Made by a program: the position numbers and the translations under genes. 53,458 nucleotides of DNA, from NCBI GenBank assembly GCA_000720995.1, contig JOEL01000045.1, forward strand, positions 1 through 53,458. The letters run 5' to 3'. Source of the DNA: Streptomyces celluloflavus (GTDB lineage Bacteria > Actinomycetota > Actinomycetes > Streptomycetales > Streptomycetaceae). The notes beneath the pieces were generated by a model that did no database searches, was not told where the DNA came from, and saw only the letters and a program-made list of their open reading frames with translations. This document shows, piece by piece, positions 16,266-26,235 of the stretch (position 1 is the stretch's first letter; every line of letters begins with the position of its first letter).

Positions 16266-16870
16266 ACGAACTCACTCCTTGGATGCTGACAAGGCAGCGC
16301 CGGTCGGTCCGCATTCGGTACGAACTACCCGGGCAGTGGGCGTGGCACACCTCACCCCTGAAGGGTTGGTGGCACGTCGGCAGAGGCTATCGGATCGCCG
16401 GAGGAGGCCGTTCACCGCGCATTCATCGCACGATCGAGTGACCGAAGGCCGCGTCTGCCGCGATCATCATCGTCGATCGGGCGCCGCATGAACAACTGCC
16501 GTCCGCGGCCGGGACCGATCGGGTGCCGGTTATGTACGGACTGGTCATGGGTGGGGCGGATTGGATCGGCAGCGGTGGTGCGGGGCGGGCGGCCACTGAC
16601 GGCCCACTGCTCGGCCGGGCCGGCGGTGCGGGCGTCGGCCGTGGTGCGCGCGGGAGCGGTGTGGACCTTCTCACCGGCCGGGCGGGGTGCACGGGCACGG
16701 TGCCGGGATGCGGGATGCGGGGCGCGGTGTTCCGTGCCGCCCCTGTGCGGGTTCGGTGGCTCCGCGTGCACGCCGCCCGGTGCCGATGCGGACACTGCCG
16801 GGGCCGTCTCGCCCGCCGCAGGGCGGGTCCCGCGGTGTCCGGTGCGGTGCGTCGCACGGCGGCGGAGCGC

Positions 16871-16893
16871 CCCCGATACTGGATGTATCGGGG
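16871..16893. promoter_or_regulatory. Inverted repeat CCCCGATAC-n5-GTATCGGGG
   Basis: Nine-base perfect arms at 16871-16879 and 16885-16893 surround TGGAT, about 110 bases upstream of idi. It is more A/T-rich than its surroundings, which argues for an operator. A terminator for something unseen is an alternative. Confidence 0.4.
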
Positions 16894-16971
16894 TGATCCC
16901 GACAATGCCGCGGGGTGCCGTGTCGGACACCGCGGGGCAGGGACTGCTTCGATGACACCCCCTAGGGCAGA

Positions 16972-16996
16972 CTTGTCGTCGAAGACCGACGACAAG
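16972..16996 (+). promoter_or_regulatory. Inverted repeat in the idi leader overlapping its ribosome site
   Basis: Ten-base perfect arms CTTGTCGTCG (16972-16981) and CGACGACAAG (16987-16996) enclose AAGAC. The right arm runs into AAGGA, the likely idi ribosome site, whose ATG is at 17005. It could be a repressor operator on the promoter or, in RNA, a hairpin hiding the ribosome site. Confidence 0.5.
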
Positions 16997-17004
16997 GACG
17001 GGCA

Positions 17005-17613
17005 ATGCCGATCACACCTGCCAACGGACAGACCGCCGGGCTCTCGGCGGCGAGCGCACCGGCCGCCGCTGAATCGATCATGCTGGAGCTGGTCGACGAG
17101 GACGGTACGACGATCGGCACCGCGGAGAAGCTCGCCGCCCACCAGCCTCCCGGCCAGCTGCACCGGGCGTTCTCCGTCTTCCTCTTCGACGAGAAGGGCC
17201 GGCTGCTGCTCCAGCGCCGGGCGCTGGCGAAGTACCACTCCCCCGGTGTGTGGTCCAACACCTGCTGCGGGCATCCGTACCCGGGCGAGACGCCGTTCGC
17301 GGCCGCGGCCCGGCGCACCGCCGAGGAGCTGGGGCTCGCCCCGGCGCTGCTCGCGGAGGCCGGCACGGTGCGCTACAACCACCCCGATCCGGCCTCCGGC
17401 CTCGTGGAGCAGGAGTTCAACCACCTCTTCGTCGGGGTGGTGCGGGCCGAGCCCGCGCCGGATCCGGCGGAGATCGGCGAGATCGCGTTCGTGACGGCGC
17501 AGGAGCTGGCCGAGCGGCATGCCAAGGAGCCGTTCTCGGCGTGGTTCATGACCGTACTGGACGCCGCGCGCCCGGCGGTCCGCGAGCTCACCGGGCCGTC
17601 GGCGGGCTGGTAG
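17005..17613 (+). CDS. idi: Isopentenyl-diphosphate delta-isomerase, type I
   Basis: This 202-residue Nudix-fold enzyme interconverts IPP and DMAPP, the step that balances substrates for the prenyl synthase of the hopanoid operon. Conserved blocks are HRAFSVFLFDEKGRLLLQRR, the catalytic Cys in WSNTCCGHPYPGE, AARRTAEELG and LVEQEFNHLFVG, which contains the metal and catalytic Glu residues. The first 22 residues are a poorly conserved Ala-rich tail. ACAAGGACGGGCA before the ATG is the ribosome site. Its last 26 bases overlap, on the opposite strand, the end of the RsbW-like gene. Confidence 0.96.
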   Translation: MPITPANGQTAGLSAASAPAAAESIMLELVDEDGTTIGTAEKLAAHQPPGQLHRAFSVFLFDEKGRLLLQRRALAKYHSPGVWSNTCCGHPYPGETPFAAAARRTAEELGLAPALLAEAGTVRYNHPDPASGLVEQEFNHLFVGVVRAEPAPDPAEIGEIAFVTAQELAERHAKEPFSAWFMTVLDAARPAVRELTGPSAGW

Positions 17614-18085
17614 CCAGCGGGACGAGCGGCAGCTCGGCCCAGACCGCCTTGCCGCCGTTCGCGGTGTGCTCGACGTCGCAGCTGCCGCCCGCCTCCGCGG
17701 TGATCATCTTGACCAGCCACAGGCCCCGGCCGCCGGTGTCGTCCTCGTCCGCCTCCACCGCTCTGGGGCGGTAGGGGTGGCCGTCCTCGACGGCGACGCG
17801 CAGCCGGCCGGCGCCGACGCTGAGCTGTACGGCGATCTCGGGTGAGAGCAGGGCGGCGTGCTGTACGGCGTTGGTGACGAGTTCGGAGACGATCAGCAGC
17901 AGGCTGTCCACGACGCAGGCGGCGACGGGTACGCGCCGGTCGTCGAGGAGGGCCCGGACCGCGTGGCGCGCCCGGGGCACGGACACCTCCAGTGCCGGGG
18001 CGGTGAACCGCCACACACCTTCGTACGCGGGCGGGACGGTCAGTTCCTCGGGGGGTTCTGCGGGGGGTCCGGAAGGCATCCTCAC
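17588..18085 (-). CDS. RsbW-like ATP-binding protein (HATPase_c, anti-sigma type)
   Basis: This 165-residue GHKL ATPase domain is of the single-domain type very common in Streptomyces, often acting as anti-sigma kinases. The N box is LLLIVSELVTNAVQHAAL, the G1 box is VAVEDGHPYRPR, and the G2 box is DTGGRGLWLVKMI. The start is uncertain: GTG at 18085 or ATG at 18079. Longer versions from a TTG at 18145 read through unconserved sequence. A TATGTT at 18133-18128 could be its -10. No partner sigma factor or antagonist lies next to it. It converges on idi and the two genes share 26 bases. Confidence 0.85.
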   Translation of the reverse strand: MRMPSGPPAEPPEELTVPPAYEGVWRFTAPALEVSVPRARHAVRALLDDRRVPVAACVVDSLLLIVSELVTNAVQHAALLSPEIAVQLSVGAGRLRVAVEDGHPYRPRAVEADEDDTGGRGLWLVKMITAEAGGSCDVEHTANGGKAVWAELPLVPLATSPPTAR

Positions 18086-18246
18086 ATGTCGAGTGTTGAG
18101 AACGCCATGGCCCCGACCGGCCCGCTGAACATAAGTCAGCACCAATCGACGTCTTTTGACTGTTTACGAGTGGCGCGCTCGGTCCGGCGACTGATCCTGC
18201 TGCCTTTGATTCTTGTCCACGGACTGCCGCGGAGTGGCCGCCGTAG

Positions 18247-18275
18247 GGTCCGGTGCCCCGGCAGGGCACCGGACC
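18247..18275 (-). terminator. Hairpin terminator after the ABC-F gene
   Basis: Twelve-base perfect arms GGTCCGGTGCCC (18247-18258) and GGGCACCGGACC (18264-18275) enclose a 5-base loop. It lies about 50 bases past the ABC-F stop on the minus strand and upstream of the RsbW-like gene. Confidence 0.8.
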
Positions 18276-18325
18276 GCTGACCGTCACACGGGGCGGCGCG
18301 TCCGGCGGCCCCGCCCCGCCCGCGC

Positions 18326-19969
<1,644 letters not shown>

Positions 19970-20011
19970 CAGACCGCCGATCGTATCCGCCCGCCCGCTG
20001 GACGGTCGCTC

Positions 20012-20017
20012 TAATAT
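20012..20017 (+). promoter_or_regulatory. -10 element TAATAT of a leaderless promoter
   Basis: TAATAT ends seven bases before the hydratase ATG with no ribosome site between, so transcription should begin at or next to the start codon. No good -35 was found. Confidence 0.55.
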
Positions 20018-20024
20018 CCGGGGC

Positions 20025-20795
20025 ATGGAACCGGGCCTGAGGACGTGTGTCAGCGACGGCACAGCGACCGTCACGATCAGCAACACCGGCAAGCGGAACG
20101 CGATGACCGCGGGGATGTGGCGGGAGCTGCCGCCGCTGCTGGCGCGGCTGGCGGCCGATCGCGCGGTACGGGCCCTGGTGCTGACGGGCGAGGGCGGGAC
20201 GTTCTGCGCCGGGGCGGACATCGGGGCGCTGCGGGACGCGGTGGACGAGCCGCAGGCGCTGGCGATGGCGGCCGAGGAGGCGCTGGCGGCGTTCCCCGGG
20301 CCGACGCTGGCGGCGATCCGCGGCTACTGCGTGGGCGGCGGCTGCCAGCTGGCGGCCGCCTGCGATCTGCGGTTCGCGGAGGAGGGGGCGCTGTTCGGGG
20401 TGACGCCGGCGAAGCTGGCGGTCGTCTATCCGGTGTCCGCCACCCGGCGGCTGGTCCGGCTGGTCGGCCCGTCGGCCGCCAAGTACCTGCTCTTCTCCGG
20501 GGAGTTGATCGACAGCGCGCGGGCGCTGCGTACCGGTCTGGTGGACGAGGTGCTGCCCGAGGGCGAGCTGGACAAGCGGGTGGCGGACTTCGCGGCCGTA
20601 CTGGCGAGCCGGTCGCGGCTGACGCAGACGGCGGCGAAGGAGCTGGTGGACGGGGCGTGGGACGTACCGGTGGCGGCGGCCGAGGAGCGGGCCGCGTACT
20701 GGGCGGCGCAGGCGCGGGAGAGCGGCGACACCGTGGAGGGGGCCGCCGCCTTCCTGGAGCGCCGGGCGCCGCGCTTCACCTGGCCGGCGGGCTGA
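20025..20795 (+). CDS. Enoyl-CoA hydratase/isomerase family protein
   Basis: This 256-residue crotonase-fold protein acts on an acyl-CoA. The oxyanion-hole blocks are GGTFCAGADIGAL (near 64-76) and AIRGYCVGGGCQLAAACDLRFA (near 98-119). The usual catalytic Glu of the first position is GCQLA rather than GExxG, and the second acidic residue region reads PAKLAVVYP, so the reaction may be isomerisation or hydrolysis rather than hydration. The start ATG at 20025 is chosen because TAATAT lies seven bases before it; longer frames run antisense into the ABC-F gene. It is a single-gene unit convergent with the DJ-1 gene. Confidence 0.88.
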   Translation: MEPGLRTCVSDGTATVTISNTGKRNAMTAGMWRELPPLLARLAADRAVRALVLTGEGGTFCAGADIGALRDAVDEPQALAMAAEEALAAFPGPTLAAIRGYCVGGGCQLAAACDLRFAEEGALFGVTPAKLAVVYPVSATRRLVRLVGPSAAKYLLFSGELIDSARALRTGLVDEVLPEGELDKRVADFAAVLASRSRLTQTAAKELVDGAWDVPVAAAEERAAYWAAQARESGDTVEGAAAFLERRAPRFTWPAG

Positions 20796-20843
20796 GGCGG
20801 CGCCCGCCGGGGTGTCACCGCCGGGCCGCTCCCCGGCCGGGGC

Positions 20844-21485
20844 TCACTCCCCGTTGAGGAGGAACCGGCTGCGCTCCCGCAGTTCCGCGGTGACCTCGGC
20901 GGGCGCCTTCTGCGGGGAACCGGCGTCGTACGGCGGCTGCGGGTCGTACTCCATGCCGAGCTGGATCGCCTGGGCGACGGCGTCGCCCGCGATCCGGCCC
21001 GCCAGCGTCAGGCCCATGTCGATCCCGGAGGAGACCCCGGCCGCGGTGACGTACTTTCCGTCGACGACCACCCGTTCCCCGGTCGGCGTGGCACCGAACG
21101 CGGGCAGCTGGTCCAGCGCCAGCCAGTGGGAGGTCGCCCGGCGGCCGGTGAGGAGACCGGCCGCGGCCAGGAGCAGGGAACCGGTGCACACCGAGGTGGT
21201 CCAGGTGGTGCCCGCGTCCACGGCGCGGAGCCAGTCGTGCAGCGGGCCGTCCGCCATGAGCACGCTCTGCCCCGGACCGCCCGGTACGACGAGGATGTCG
21301 GGCGCGGTGACCTCGGACAGTGCGGCGTCGGCCACCATCGTGAGACTGCCCGCGTCGTTGCGGTACGGGCCGGTGCGCGCGCCGACGAAGACCGGCGCCG
21401 CGCCCGGCAGGCGGCCGAGCGTCTCGTAGGGGCCCACGGCGTCCAGCGCGGTGAAGCGGTCGTAGAGCAGGATCGCGATCTGCAT
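20844..21485 (-). CDS. DJ-1/PfpI family protein
   Basis: This 213-residue class I glutamine amidotransferase-like protein resembles isonitrile hydratase and the N-terminal half of GlxA regulators. PDILVVPGGPG and the nucleophile elbow WTTSVCTGSLLLAAAGLL carry the reactive Cys. GRRATSHW and AAGVSSGIDMGLTL are also typical. AAAGG lies seven bases before the ATG at 21485. It is transcribed in the same direction as the GlxA-type regulator gene, 159 bases downstream of it, and the two domains are homologous. The substrate is unknown. Confidence 0.88.
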   Translation of the reverse strand: MQIAILLYDRFTALDAVGPYETLGRLPGAAPVFVGARTGPYRNDAGSLTMVADAALSEVTAPDILVVPGGPGQSVLMADGPLHDWLRAVDAGTTWTTSVCTGSLLLAAAGLLTGRRATSHWLALDQLPAFGATPTGERVVVDGKYVTAAGVSSGIDMGLTLAGRIAGDAVAQAIQLGMEYDPQPPYDAGSPQKAPAEVTAELRERSRFLLNGE

Positions 21486-21644
21486 GGCGGTGCCTTTCGG
21501 GAATGCGGGAGGTGCTGAGGGGGCTTGGGTTGTCGGCCGGTCGATGTGAGCCTGATCGTCAGGGGGCGGCGGGCCGGGGCGGGGTGGCTCCGCGCGGCTG
21601 TCGTGGTAACGGGCGACGGGTCCGGCCGGGTGCGGCCGGGCCGG

Positions 21645-22598
21645 TCAGCGGGCCGGCTGGAAGCGCCGGCGGTATTCGGCCGGGGCGGCGCCCAGGACCC
21701 GTACGAAGGCGCGGCGCATCGCCTCGGGGGTGCCGTACCCGCAGTGCCGGGCCACCTCCTCGATGCCGTCGGCGGTGTCCTCCAGGCGACGCCGGGCGGC
21801 CTCCAGCCGTACCCGGCCGGCATAGCGGCCCGGCGTCATGCCGACCTCGTCGCGGAAGGCGCGGGCGAAGTGCCGCGGGGAGAGCCCAGCACGGTCCGCG
21901 AGGGCGTCCACGGACAGGTCGGCCGCCGGGTGCTCGGTGATCCACTGCTGGACGTCGCGCAGCGGGCGCCGCTCCGCGGTCTGGACGGCGAGCTGTGCGC
22001 TGAACTGGGTCTGGTTGCCCGGCCGGCGCAGGAAGACGACCAGATGGCGGGCGACGGTCAGCGCGAGGTCCCGGCCGAGGTCCTCCTCCACCAGGGCCAG
22101 CGCGAGGTCGATACCGGCCGTGACGCCCGCGGAGGTGGTGACGTCCCCGTCCCGTACGTAGATCGGCTCCGGTTCGACCCGGACGGCGGGGAACCGCTCG
22201 GCGAGGGCGGCGCAGAGCGTCCAGTGGGTCGTCACGCGGCGGCCGTCCAGCAGCCCGGCCTCCGCCAGCAGCAGCGCCCCGCTGCACACCGAGACCTTGC
22301 GCCGGGCGCGGTGGGCGTGGGTGCGCAGCCAGTCGATGAGCCGCGGATCGGGGGTGCGGGTGCCCTCGCCGCCGGGGATCAGGAGGGTGTCGGGCGCTCC
22401 GGCGTCGGCGAGCGCGAGGTCCGGGGTGAGCGTCAGGCCGCTGGAGGTGCGGACCGGGGCGCCGTCCAGGCTCGCGGTGCGGATGCGGTAGGCGCCCGGG
22501 GCGGCGGCGGACGCGCCGCTGAAGACCTCGACCGGCCCGGTGACGTCGAGGCTCTGGAGGCGGTCGAAGAGGACGACCAGCACATCGCGCTGTTCCAT
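21645..22598 (-). CDS. GlxA-type transcriptional regulator (DJ-1 domain plus AraC HTH)
   Basis: This is a 317-residue regulator. Residues 1-190 form a DJ-1/PfpI-like sensor domain (DTLLIPGGEGTRTP, KVSVCSGALLLAEAGLLDGR, TSAGVTAGIDLALAL). Residues 215-315 form the AraC DNA-binding domain (LSVDALADRAGLSPRHFARAFRDEVG, then EEVARHCGYGTPEAMRRAF). It probably controls the DJ-1 gene downstream. The ATG at 22598 is chosen because a consensus promoter (TTGCCG, 17 bases, CAGGAT) ends six bases before it. No ligand can be predicted. Confidence 0.92.
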   Translation of the reverse strand: MEQRDVLVVLFDRLQSLDVTGPVEVFSGASAAAPGAYRIRTASLDGAPVRTSSGLTLTPDLALADAGAPDTLLIPGGEGTRTPDPRLIDWLRTHAHRARRKVSVCSGALLLAEAGLLDGRRVTTHWTLCAALAERFPAVRVEPEPIYVRDGDVTTSAGVTAGIDLALALVEEDLGRDLALTVARHLVVFLRRPGNQTQFSAQLAVQTAERRPLRDVQQWITEHPAADLSVDALADRAGLSPRHFARAFRDEVGMTPGRYAGRVRLEAARRRLEDTADGIEEVARHCGYGTPEAMRRAFVRVLGAAPAEYRRRFQPAR

Positions 22599-22604
22599 GC
22601 CTCC

Positions 22605-22633
22605 ATCCTGGGCAGCTCCGGCGAAGGCGGCAA
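22605..22633 (-). promoter_or_regulatory. Promoter of the GlxA-type regulator gene
   Basis: On the minus strand, TTGCCG (22633-22628), a 17-base spacer and CAGGAT (22610-22605) lie six bases before the ATG at 22598. GGAGG sits within those six bases, too close for a ribosome site, so the mRNA is probably leaderless. Confidence 0.6.
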
Positions 22634-22696
22634 TGACGAATAACCCACCTTTACTGCCATCCGCCCCGGCGGTGACCGGACCTGCGCGCACCCCCA

Positions 22697-22712
22697 TACC
22701 GACGGGTCGGTA
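22697..22712. promoter_or_regulatory. Palindrome TACCGACGGGTCGGTA, TetR-type operator candidate
   Basis: Seven-base perfect arms flank GG. The last two bases are the first two of TAGCCT (22711-22716), the likely -10 of the SCO6745-family gene, so a bound repressor would block that promoter. The shape resembles TetR-family operators. No tetR gene is in the window. Confidence 0.65.
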
Positions 22713-22723
22713 GCCTGCCCGCC

Positions 22724-23596
22724 ATGACCTCTTCGACCGCACTGCCCGAGCGCGCCGGCCGGCGCTGCCAGAGCTCCCTCAACTCGTTCCACGCGATGCA
22801 CTACTTCTCGCCCGAACTGAGCACCGAACTCGCGAAGACCGGCATCGAGGACAGTGCCGCCGTCTATCTCGCGACCCGGGCCGCGGCCATGGGCGCGGTC
22901 GGCCCCGGCGCCGTCACCGCGGCCTTCTACAACTTCAGCCACACGCTTGTCGCGCGGCACGTCCCGCACATCTGGTCGGTCGCCGCGCCGCGGACCGTCC
23001 TGGACGCCCGGCTGCGGGTCGCGGACACCTCACTGCGGCGGCTGATGGGCGACGCCGCCCTGGAGTCCGCGGAGATGGCGGAGGCCGCCCGGCTGGCGCT
23101 GCGCGCCGCCGAGGCGTGCACCCCGTACGCCCGCCCGCTGTTCGCCGCGCACGCCGACCTGCCGGTGCCGGACGCGCCGCACCTGGCCCTCTGGCACGCC
23201 GCGACGCTGCTGCGCGAACACCGCGGTGACGGGCACCTGATGACGCTGCTGGACGCCGAACTGGACGCGGTGGAGGCGCTGGTCACGCACACCGCCAGCG
23301 GCCGCGGGATGAGCTTTGAGTGGATCATGCGGACGCGCGGCTGGTCCGAGGAGGAGTGGGCGGCGGCGCAGGACCGGCTGCGCGGGCGCGGACTGCTGGA
23401 CGCCGCGGGCGGGCTGACGCCGGCGGGTGAGCAGCTGCGCAAGGACCTGGAGGACGCCACCGACCGCCTGGACCGGGCGCCGTACGAGCATCTGGGCGCC
23501 GCGGGGGTGGCCCGGCTGACCGAGCTGACGGCCGGGTTCGTCACCCCCGCGGTGGCCGCCGGGGCCTTCCCCGCGGACCTCTTCGGCAAGCGCTGA
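22724..23596 (+). CDS. SCO6745 family protein
   Basis: This 290-residue soluble protein, from memory, is of the family named after S. coelicolor SCO6745. The N-terminal half ([20 protein letters not shown], then [16 protein letters not shown] and [16 protein letters not shown]) is helical and reminiscent of a scaffold or receptor fold. The C-terminal half ([40 protein letters not shown]) looks like a winged helix, so it may bind DNA or a ligand. Role unknown. The ATG lies seven bases after TAGCCT with no ribosome site, so the mRNA is probably leaderless and controlled through the palindrome at its promoter. It is followed by a strong terminator. Confidence 0.85.
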   Translation: MTSSTALPERAGRRCQSSLNSFHAMHYFSPELSTELAKTGIEDSAAVYLATRAAAMGAVGPGAVTAAFYNFSHTLVARHVPHIWSVAAPRTVLDARLRVADTSLRRLMGDAALESAEMAEAARLALRAAEACTPYARPLFAAHADLPVPDAPHLALWHAATLLREHRGDGHLMTLLDAELDAVEALVTHTASGRGMSFEWIMRTRGWSEEEWAAAQDRLRGRGLLDAAGGLTPAGEQLRKDLEDATDRLDRAPYEHLGAAGVARLTELTAGFVTPAVAAGAFPADLFGKR

Positions 23597-23602
23597 GCCG
23601 TC

Positions 23603-23638
23603 CGCCGGGGTGTGCGTGCGCCTTCTCACACCCCGGCG
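23603..23638 (+). terminator. Hairpin terminator after the SCO6745-family gene
   Basis: Twelve-base perfect arms CGCCGGGGTGTG (23603-23614) and CACACCCCGGCG (23627-23638) enclose a 12-base loop. It starts seven bases past the stop codon. Confidence 0.8.
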
Positions 23639-23672
23639 ATCCCGGCTGGGCGGCGCGACAGTGCGGCCCGCC

Positions 23673-23691
23673 AGCCTGCACAATGCAGGCT
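23673..23691 (+). promoter_or_regulatory. Inverted repeat on the likely tex promoter
   Basis: AGCCTGC-ACAAT-GCAGGCT has 7-base perfect arms. CACAAT (23679-23684) inside it could be the -10, with GCGACA (23655-23660) as -35 at 18 bases. It lies 33 bases before the tex GTG. Confidence 0.4.
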
Positions 23692-23724
23692 CAAGCAAGC
23701 GCTGGAAGGCGGGTCAGGATCAAC

Positions 23725-26181
23725 GTGACGGCACCCACTGAGCCCATCGGGACCCCCGGGTCCATCGAAGCCAGGATCGCCGGGGAGCTCGGCGTCAAGG
23801 AGCGGCAGGTGAGGGCCGCGGTCGAACTGCTCGACGGTGGCTCGACGGTGCCGTTCATCGCGCGTTACCGCAAGGAAGCCACCGAACTCCTCGACGACGC
23901 GCAGTTGCGCGCGCTGGAGGAGCGGCTGCGCTATCTGCGGGAGCTGGAGGAGCGGCGGACCGCGATCCTGGAGTCGGTGCGGTCGCAGGGCAAACTGGAC
24001 GCCGCCCTGGAGGCGCGGATCCGCGGCGCCGACGCCAAGGCCCGGCTGGAGGACATCTACCTCCCGTACAAGCCCAAGCGGCGCACCAAGGCGCAGATCG
24101 CGCGGGAGGCCGGACTGGAGCCGCTGGCCGAGGGGCTGCTGGGCGATCCGTCGGTGGCGCCCGCCGCGGCCGCCGCCGCGTTCGTGGACGACGCCAAGGG
24201 CGTCGCCGACGCGGCCGCCGCCCTGGAGGGCGCGCGGGCCATCCTGACCGAGCGGTTCGGTGAGGACGCGGACCTGATCGGCGAGTTGCGCGAGCGGATG
24301 TGGTCGCACGGGCGGGTCGCGGCGAAGGTGCGCGACGGCAAGGAGGAGGCCGGCGCGAAGTTCGCCGACTACTTCGACTTCGCCGAGCCGTTCACCGAAC
24401 TGCCCTCGCACCGGGTGCTGGCGATGTTCCGCGGCGAGAAGGAGGAGGTCCTCGACCTCGCGCTGGAGCCGGCGGACCCGTCCGCGGCGACCGAGGGGCC
24501 GGCCCCGTACGAGCGGGCCATCGCGCACCGCTTCGGCATCGCCGACCGGGGCCGGCCGGGCGACAAGTGGCTTCAGGACACCGTCCGCTGGGCCTGGCGC
24601 ACCCGTGTCCAGGTGCACCTCGGGATCGATCTGCGGCTGCGGCTGCGGCAGGCCGCCGAGGACGAGGCGGTGCGGGTCTTCGCGTCGAACCTGCGCGATC
24701 TGCTGCTGGCGGCACCCGCCGGGACGCGCGCGACGATGGGCCTCGACCCCGGTTTCCGTACGGGGGTGAAGGTCGCGGTCGTCGACGCGACCGGCAAGGT
24801 GGCGGCCACCGAGACGATCTATCCGCATGTGCCGCAGCAGAAGTGGGACGCGTCGCTGGCCACTCTGGCGCGGCTGGCGCGCGAGCACGACGTCGAGCTG
24901 ATCGCGATCGGCAACGGCACCGCCTCGCGGGAGACCGACAAGCTGGCGGCCGATCTGATCGCCGCGCAGCCCGAGCTGAAGCTGACGAAGGTGATGGTGT
25001 CCGAGGCGGGCGCCTCGGTGTACTCCGCCTCCGCATTCGCCTCCCAGGAGCTGCCCGAGCTGGACGTGTCGCTGCGCGGCGCGGTGTCCATCGCGCGCCG
25101 GCTCCAGGACCCGCTGGCCGAGCTGGTCAAGATCGACCCGAAGTCGATCGGCGTCGGTCAATACCAGCACGACCTGTCCGAGGTGAAGCTGTCGCGCTCG
25201 CTGGACGCGGTGGTCGAGGACTGTGTGAACGGTGTCGGGGTGGACGTCAACACCGCGTCCGCACCGCTGCTTTCGCGGGTGTCGGGCATCGGCTCCGGCC
25301 TGGCCGAGAACATCGTCGCGCACCGCGACACCAACGGCCCGTTCCGCTCCCGCAAGGCCCTCAAGGACGTGTCCCGGCTCGGCCCGAAGGCGTACGAGCA
25401 GTGCGCGGGCTTCCTGCGGATCCGCGGCGGCGACGACCCGCTGGACGCCTCCAGCGTGCACCCGGAGGCGTACCCGGTGGTGCGCCGGATGGCCGGTGCC
25501 ACGGGCGGCGCGGTCGGGTCGCTGATCGGCAACGCGCCGGCGCTGCGCGCGCTGCGGCCGGCGGATTTCGTCGATGACTCCTTCGGTCTGCCGACGGTCG
25601 GCGACATCCTCCGGGAGCTGGAGAAGCCGGGGCGTGACCCGCGGCCGGTCTTCAAGACCGCGACGTTCAAGGACGGTGTGGAGAAGATCGGCGATCTGGC
25701 GCCGGGGATGCTCCTGGAGGGCGTGGTGACGAACGTCGCCGCCTTCGGGGCGTTCGTGGACGTCGGCGTCCACCAGGACGGGCTGGTCCATGTCTCGGCG
25801 ATGTCGAAGACGTTCGTCAAGGACCCGCGGGATGTGGTGAAGCCGGGCGACATCGTGCGGGTCAAGGTGCTCGATGTCGACATTCCGCGCAAGCGGATCT
25901 CGCTGACGCTGCGACTGGACGACGAACCCGGCAAGGGCGCGGCGGCGGGCGGCGGCGAGCGGCGCGGCGGCGCGGGCGGCGACGGACGCCGCAGCGGTGG
26001 CGGTGAGCGCCGCGGTGGCGCGGGCGGTCGCGACGGTGCGCCGCGGCCTCGGCAGGGCGGCCAGGCGCCGCGTGGCGGGGAGCGCCGCGGCGGCGGGCGC
26101 GAGGCCGCGCCGGCGAACGACGCGATGGCCGACGCGCTGCGCCGGGCCGGCCTGCTGGGCAGGGAGCGCGGCGGGCGCTGA
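23725..26181 (+). CDS. tex: Tex family S1 RNA-binding protein
   Basis: This is an 818-residue cytoplasmic nucleic-acid-binding protein linked to transcription and RNA metabolism. Domains in order are the Tex N-terminal helical domain ([30 protein letters not shown]), the YqgF/RNase H-like domain ([30 protein letters not shown]), helix-hairpin-helix repeats ([39 protein letters not shown]) and an S1 domain near 655-725 ([20 protein letters not shown]). The last 90 residues are a Gly/Arg-rich disordered tail, absent from E. coli Tex. The GTG at 23725 is chosen by homology and GGTCAGGA upstream; an earlier start would add unrelated residues. Confidence 0.95.
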   Translation: MTAPTEPIGTPGSIEARIAGELGVKERQVRAAVELLDGGSTVPFIARYRKEATELLDDAQLRALEERLRYLRELEERRTAILESVRSQGKLDAALEARIRGADAKARLEDIYLPYKPKRRTKAQIAREAGLEPLAEGLLGDPSVAPAAAAAAFVDDAKGVADAAAALEGARAILTERFGEDADLIGELRERMWSHGRVAAKVRDGKEEAGAKFADYFDFAEPFTELPSHRVLAMFRGEKEEVLDLALEPADPSAATEGPAPYERAIAHRFGIADRGRPGDKWLQDTVRWAWRTRVQVHLGIDLRLRLRQAAEDEAVRVFASNLRDLLLAAPAGTRATMGLDPGFRTGVKVAVVDATGKVAATETIYPHVPQQKWDASLATLARLAREHDVELIAIGNGTASRETDKLAADLIAAQPELKLTKVMVSEAGASVYSASAFASQELPELDVSLRGAVSIARRLQDPLAELVKIDPKSIGVGQYQHDLSEVKLSRSLDAVVEDCVNGVGVDVNTASAPLLSRVSGIGSGLAENIVAHRDTNGPFRSRKALKDVSRLGPKAYEQCAGFLRIRGGDDPLDASSVHPEAYPVVRRMAGATGGAVGSLIGNAPALRALRPADFVDDSFGLPTVGDILRELEKPGRDPRPVFKTATFKDGVEKIGDLAPGMLLEGVVTNVAAFGAFVDVGVHQDGLVHVSAMSKTFVKDPRDVVKPGDIVRVKVLDVDIPRKRISLTLRLDDEPGKGAAAGGGERRGGAGGDGRRSGGGERRGGAGGRDGAPRPRQGGQAPRGGERRGGGREAAPANDAMADALRRAGLLGRERGGR

Positions 26182-26191
26182 CGGCGGACGG

Positions 26192-26230
26192 CGCGGGGCC
26201 GGCCGGGGACCCGCCCCGGTCGGCCCCGCG
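26192..26230. terminator. Bidirectional hairpin terminator between tex and the FUSC gene
   Basis: Seventeen-base arms (26192-26208 and 26214-26230) have one mismatch and a 5-base loop. It starts 11 bases after the tex stop and ends six bases before the stop of the convergent FUSC gene, so it can serve both. Confidence 0.85.
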
Positions 26231-26235
26231 CGGGT

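Larger units (their letters stand above)
16266..17004. other. 739-base divergent intergenic region (polymer operon / idi)
   Basis: No gene here is supported: the open frames are of low-complexity Arg/Gly/Pro composition and overlap on both strands. The region must hold the promoters for the minus-strand polymer operon and for idi. The right third carries two perfect inverted repeats, listed separately. In 16320-16400 the word GTGGCAC occurs twice around CCCCTGAAGGG; I could not decide its role. Nothing further was seen in 16420-16860. Confidence 0.5.

Noticed and set aside
16412-17005. A 197-codon minus-strand frame in the idi leader region
   Set aside because: Pro/Arg/Thr-rich low complexity, no ribosome site, no recognisable domain, and overlapping open frames on the other strand.
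16523-17494. A plus-strand frame entering idi in another register
   Set aside because: Low-complexity sequence and no motif; idi itself occupies the true frame.
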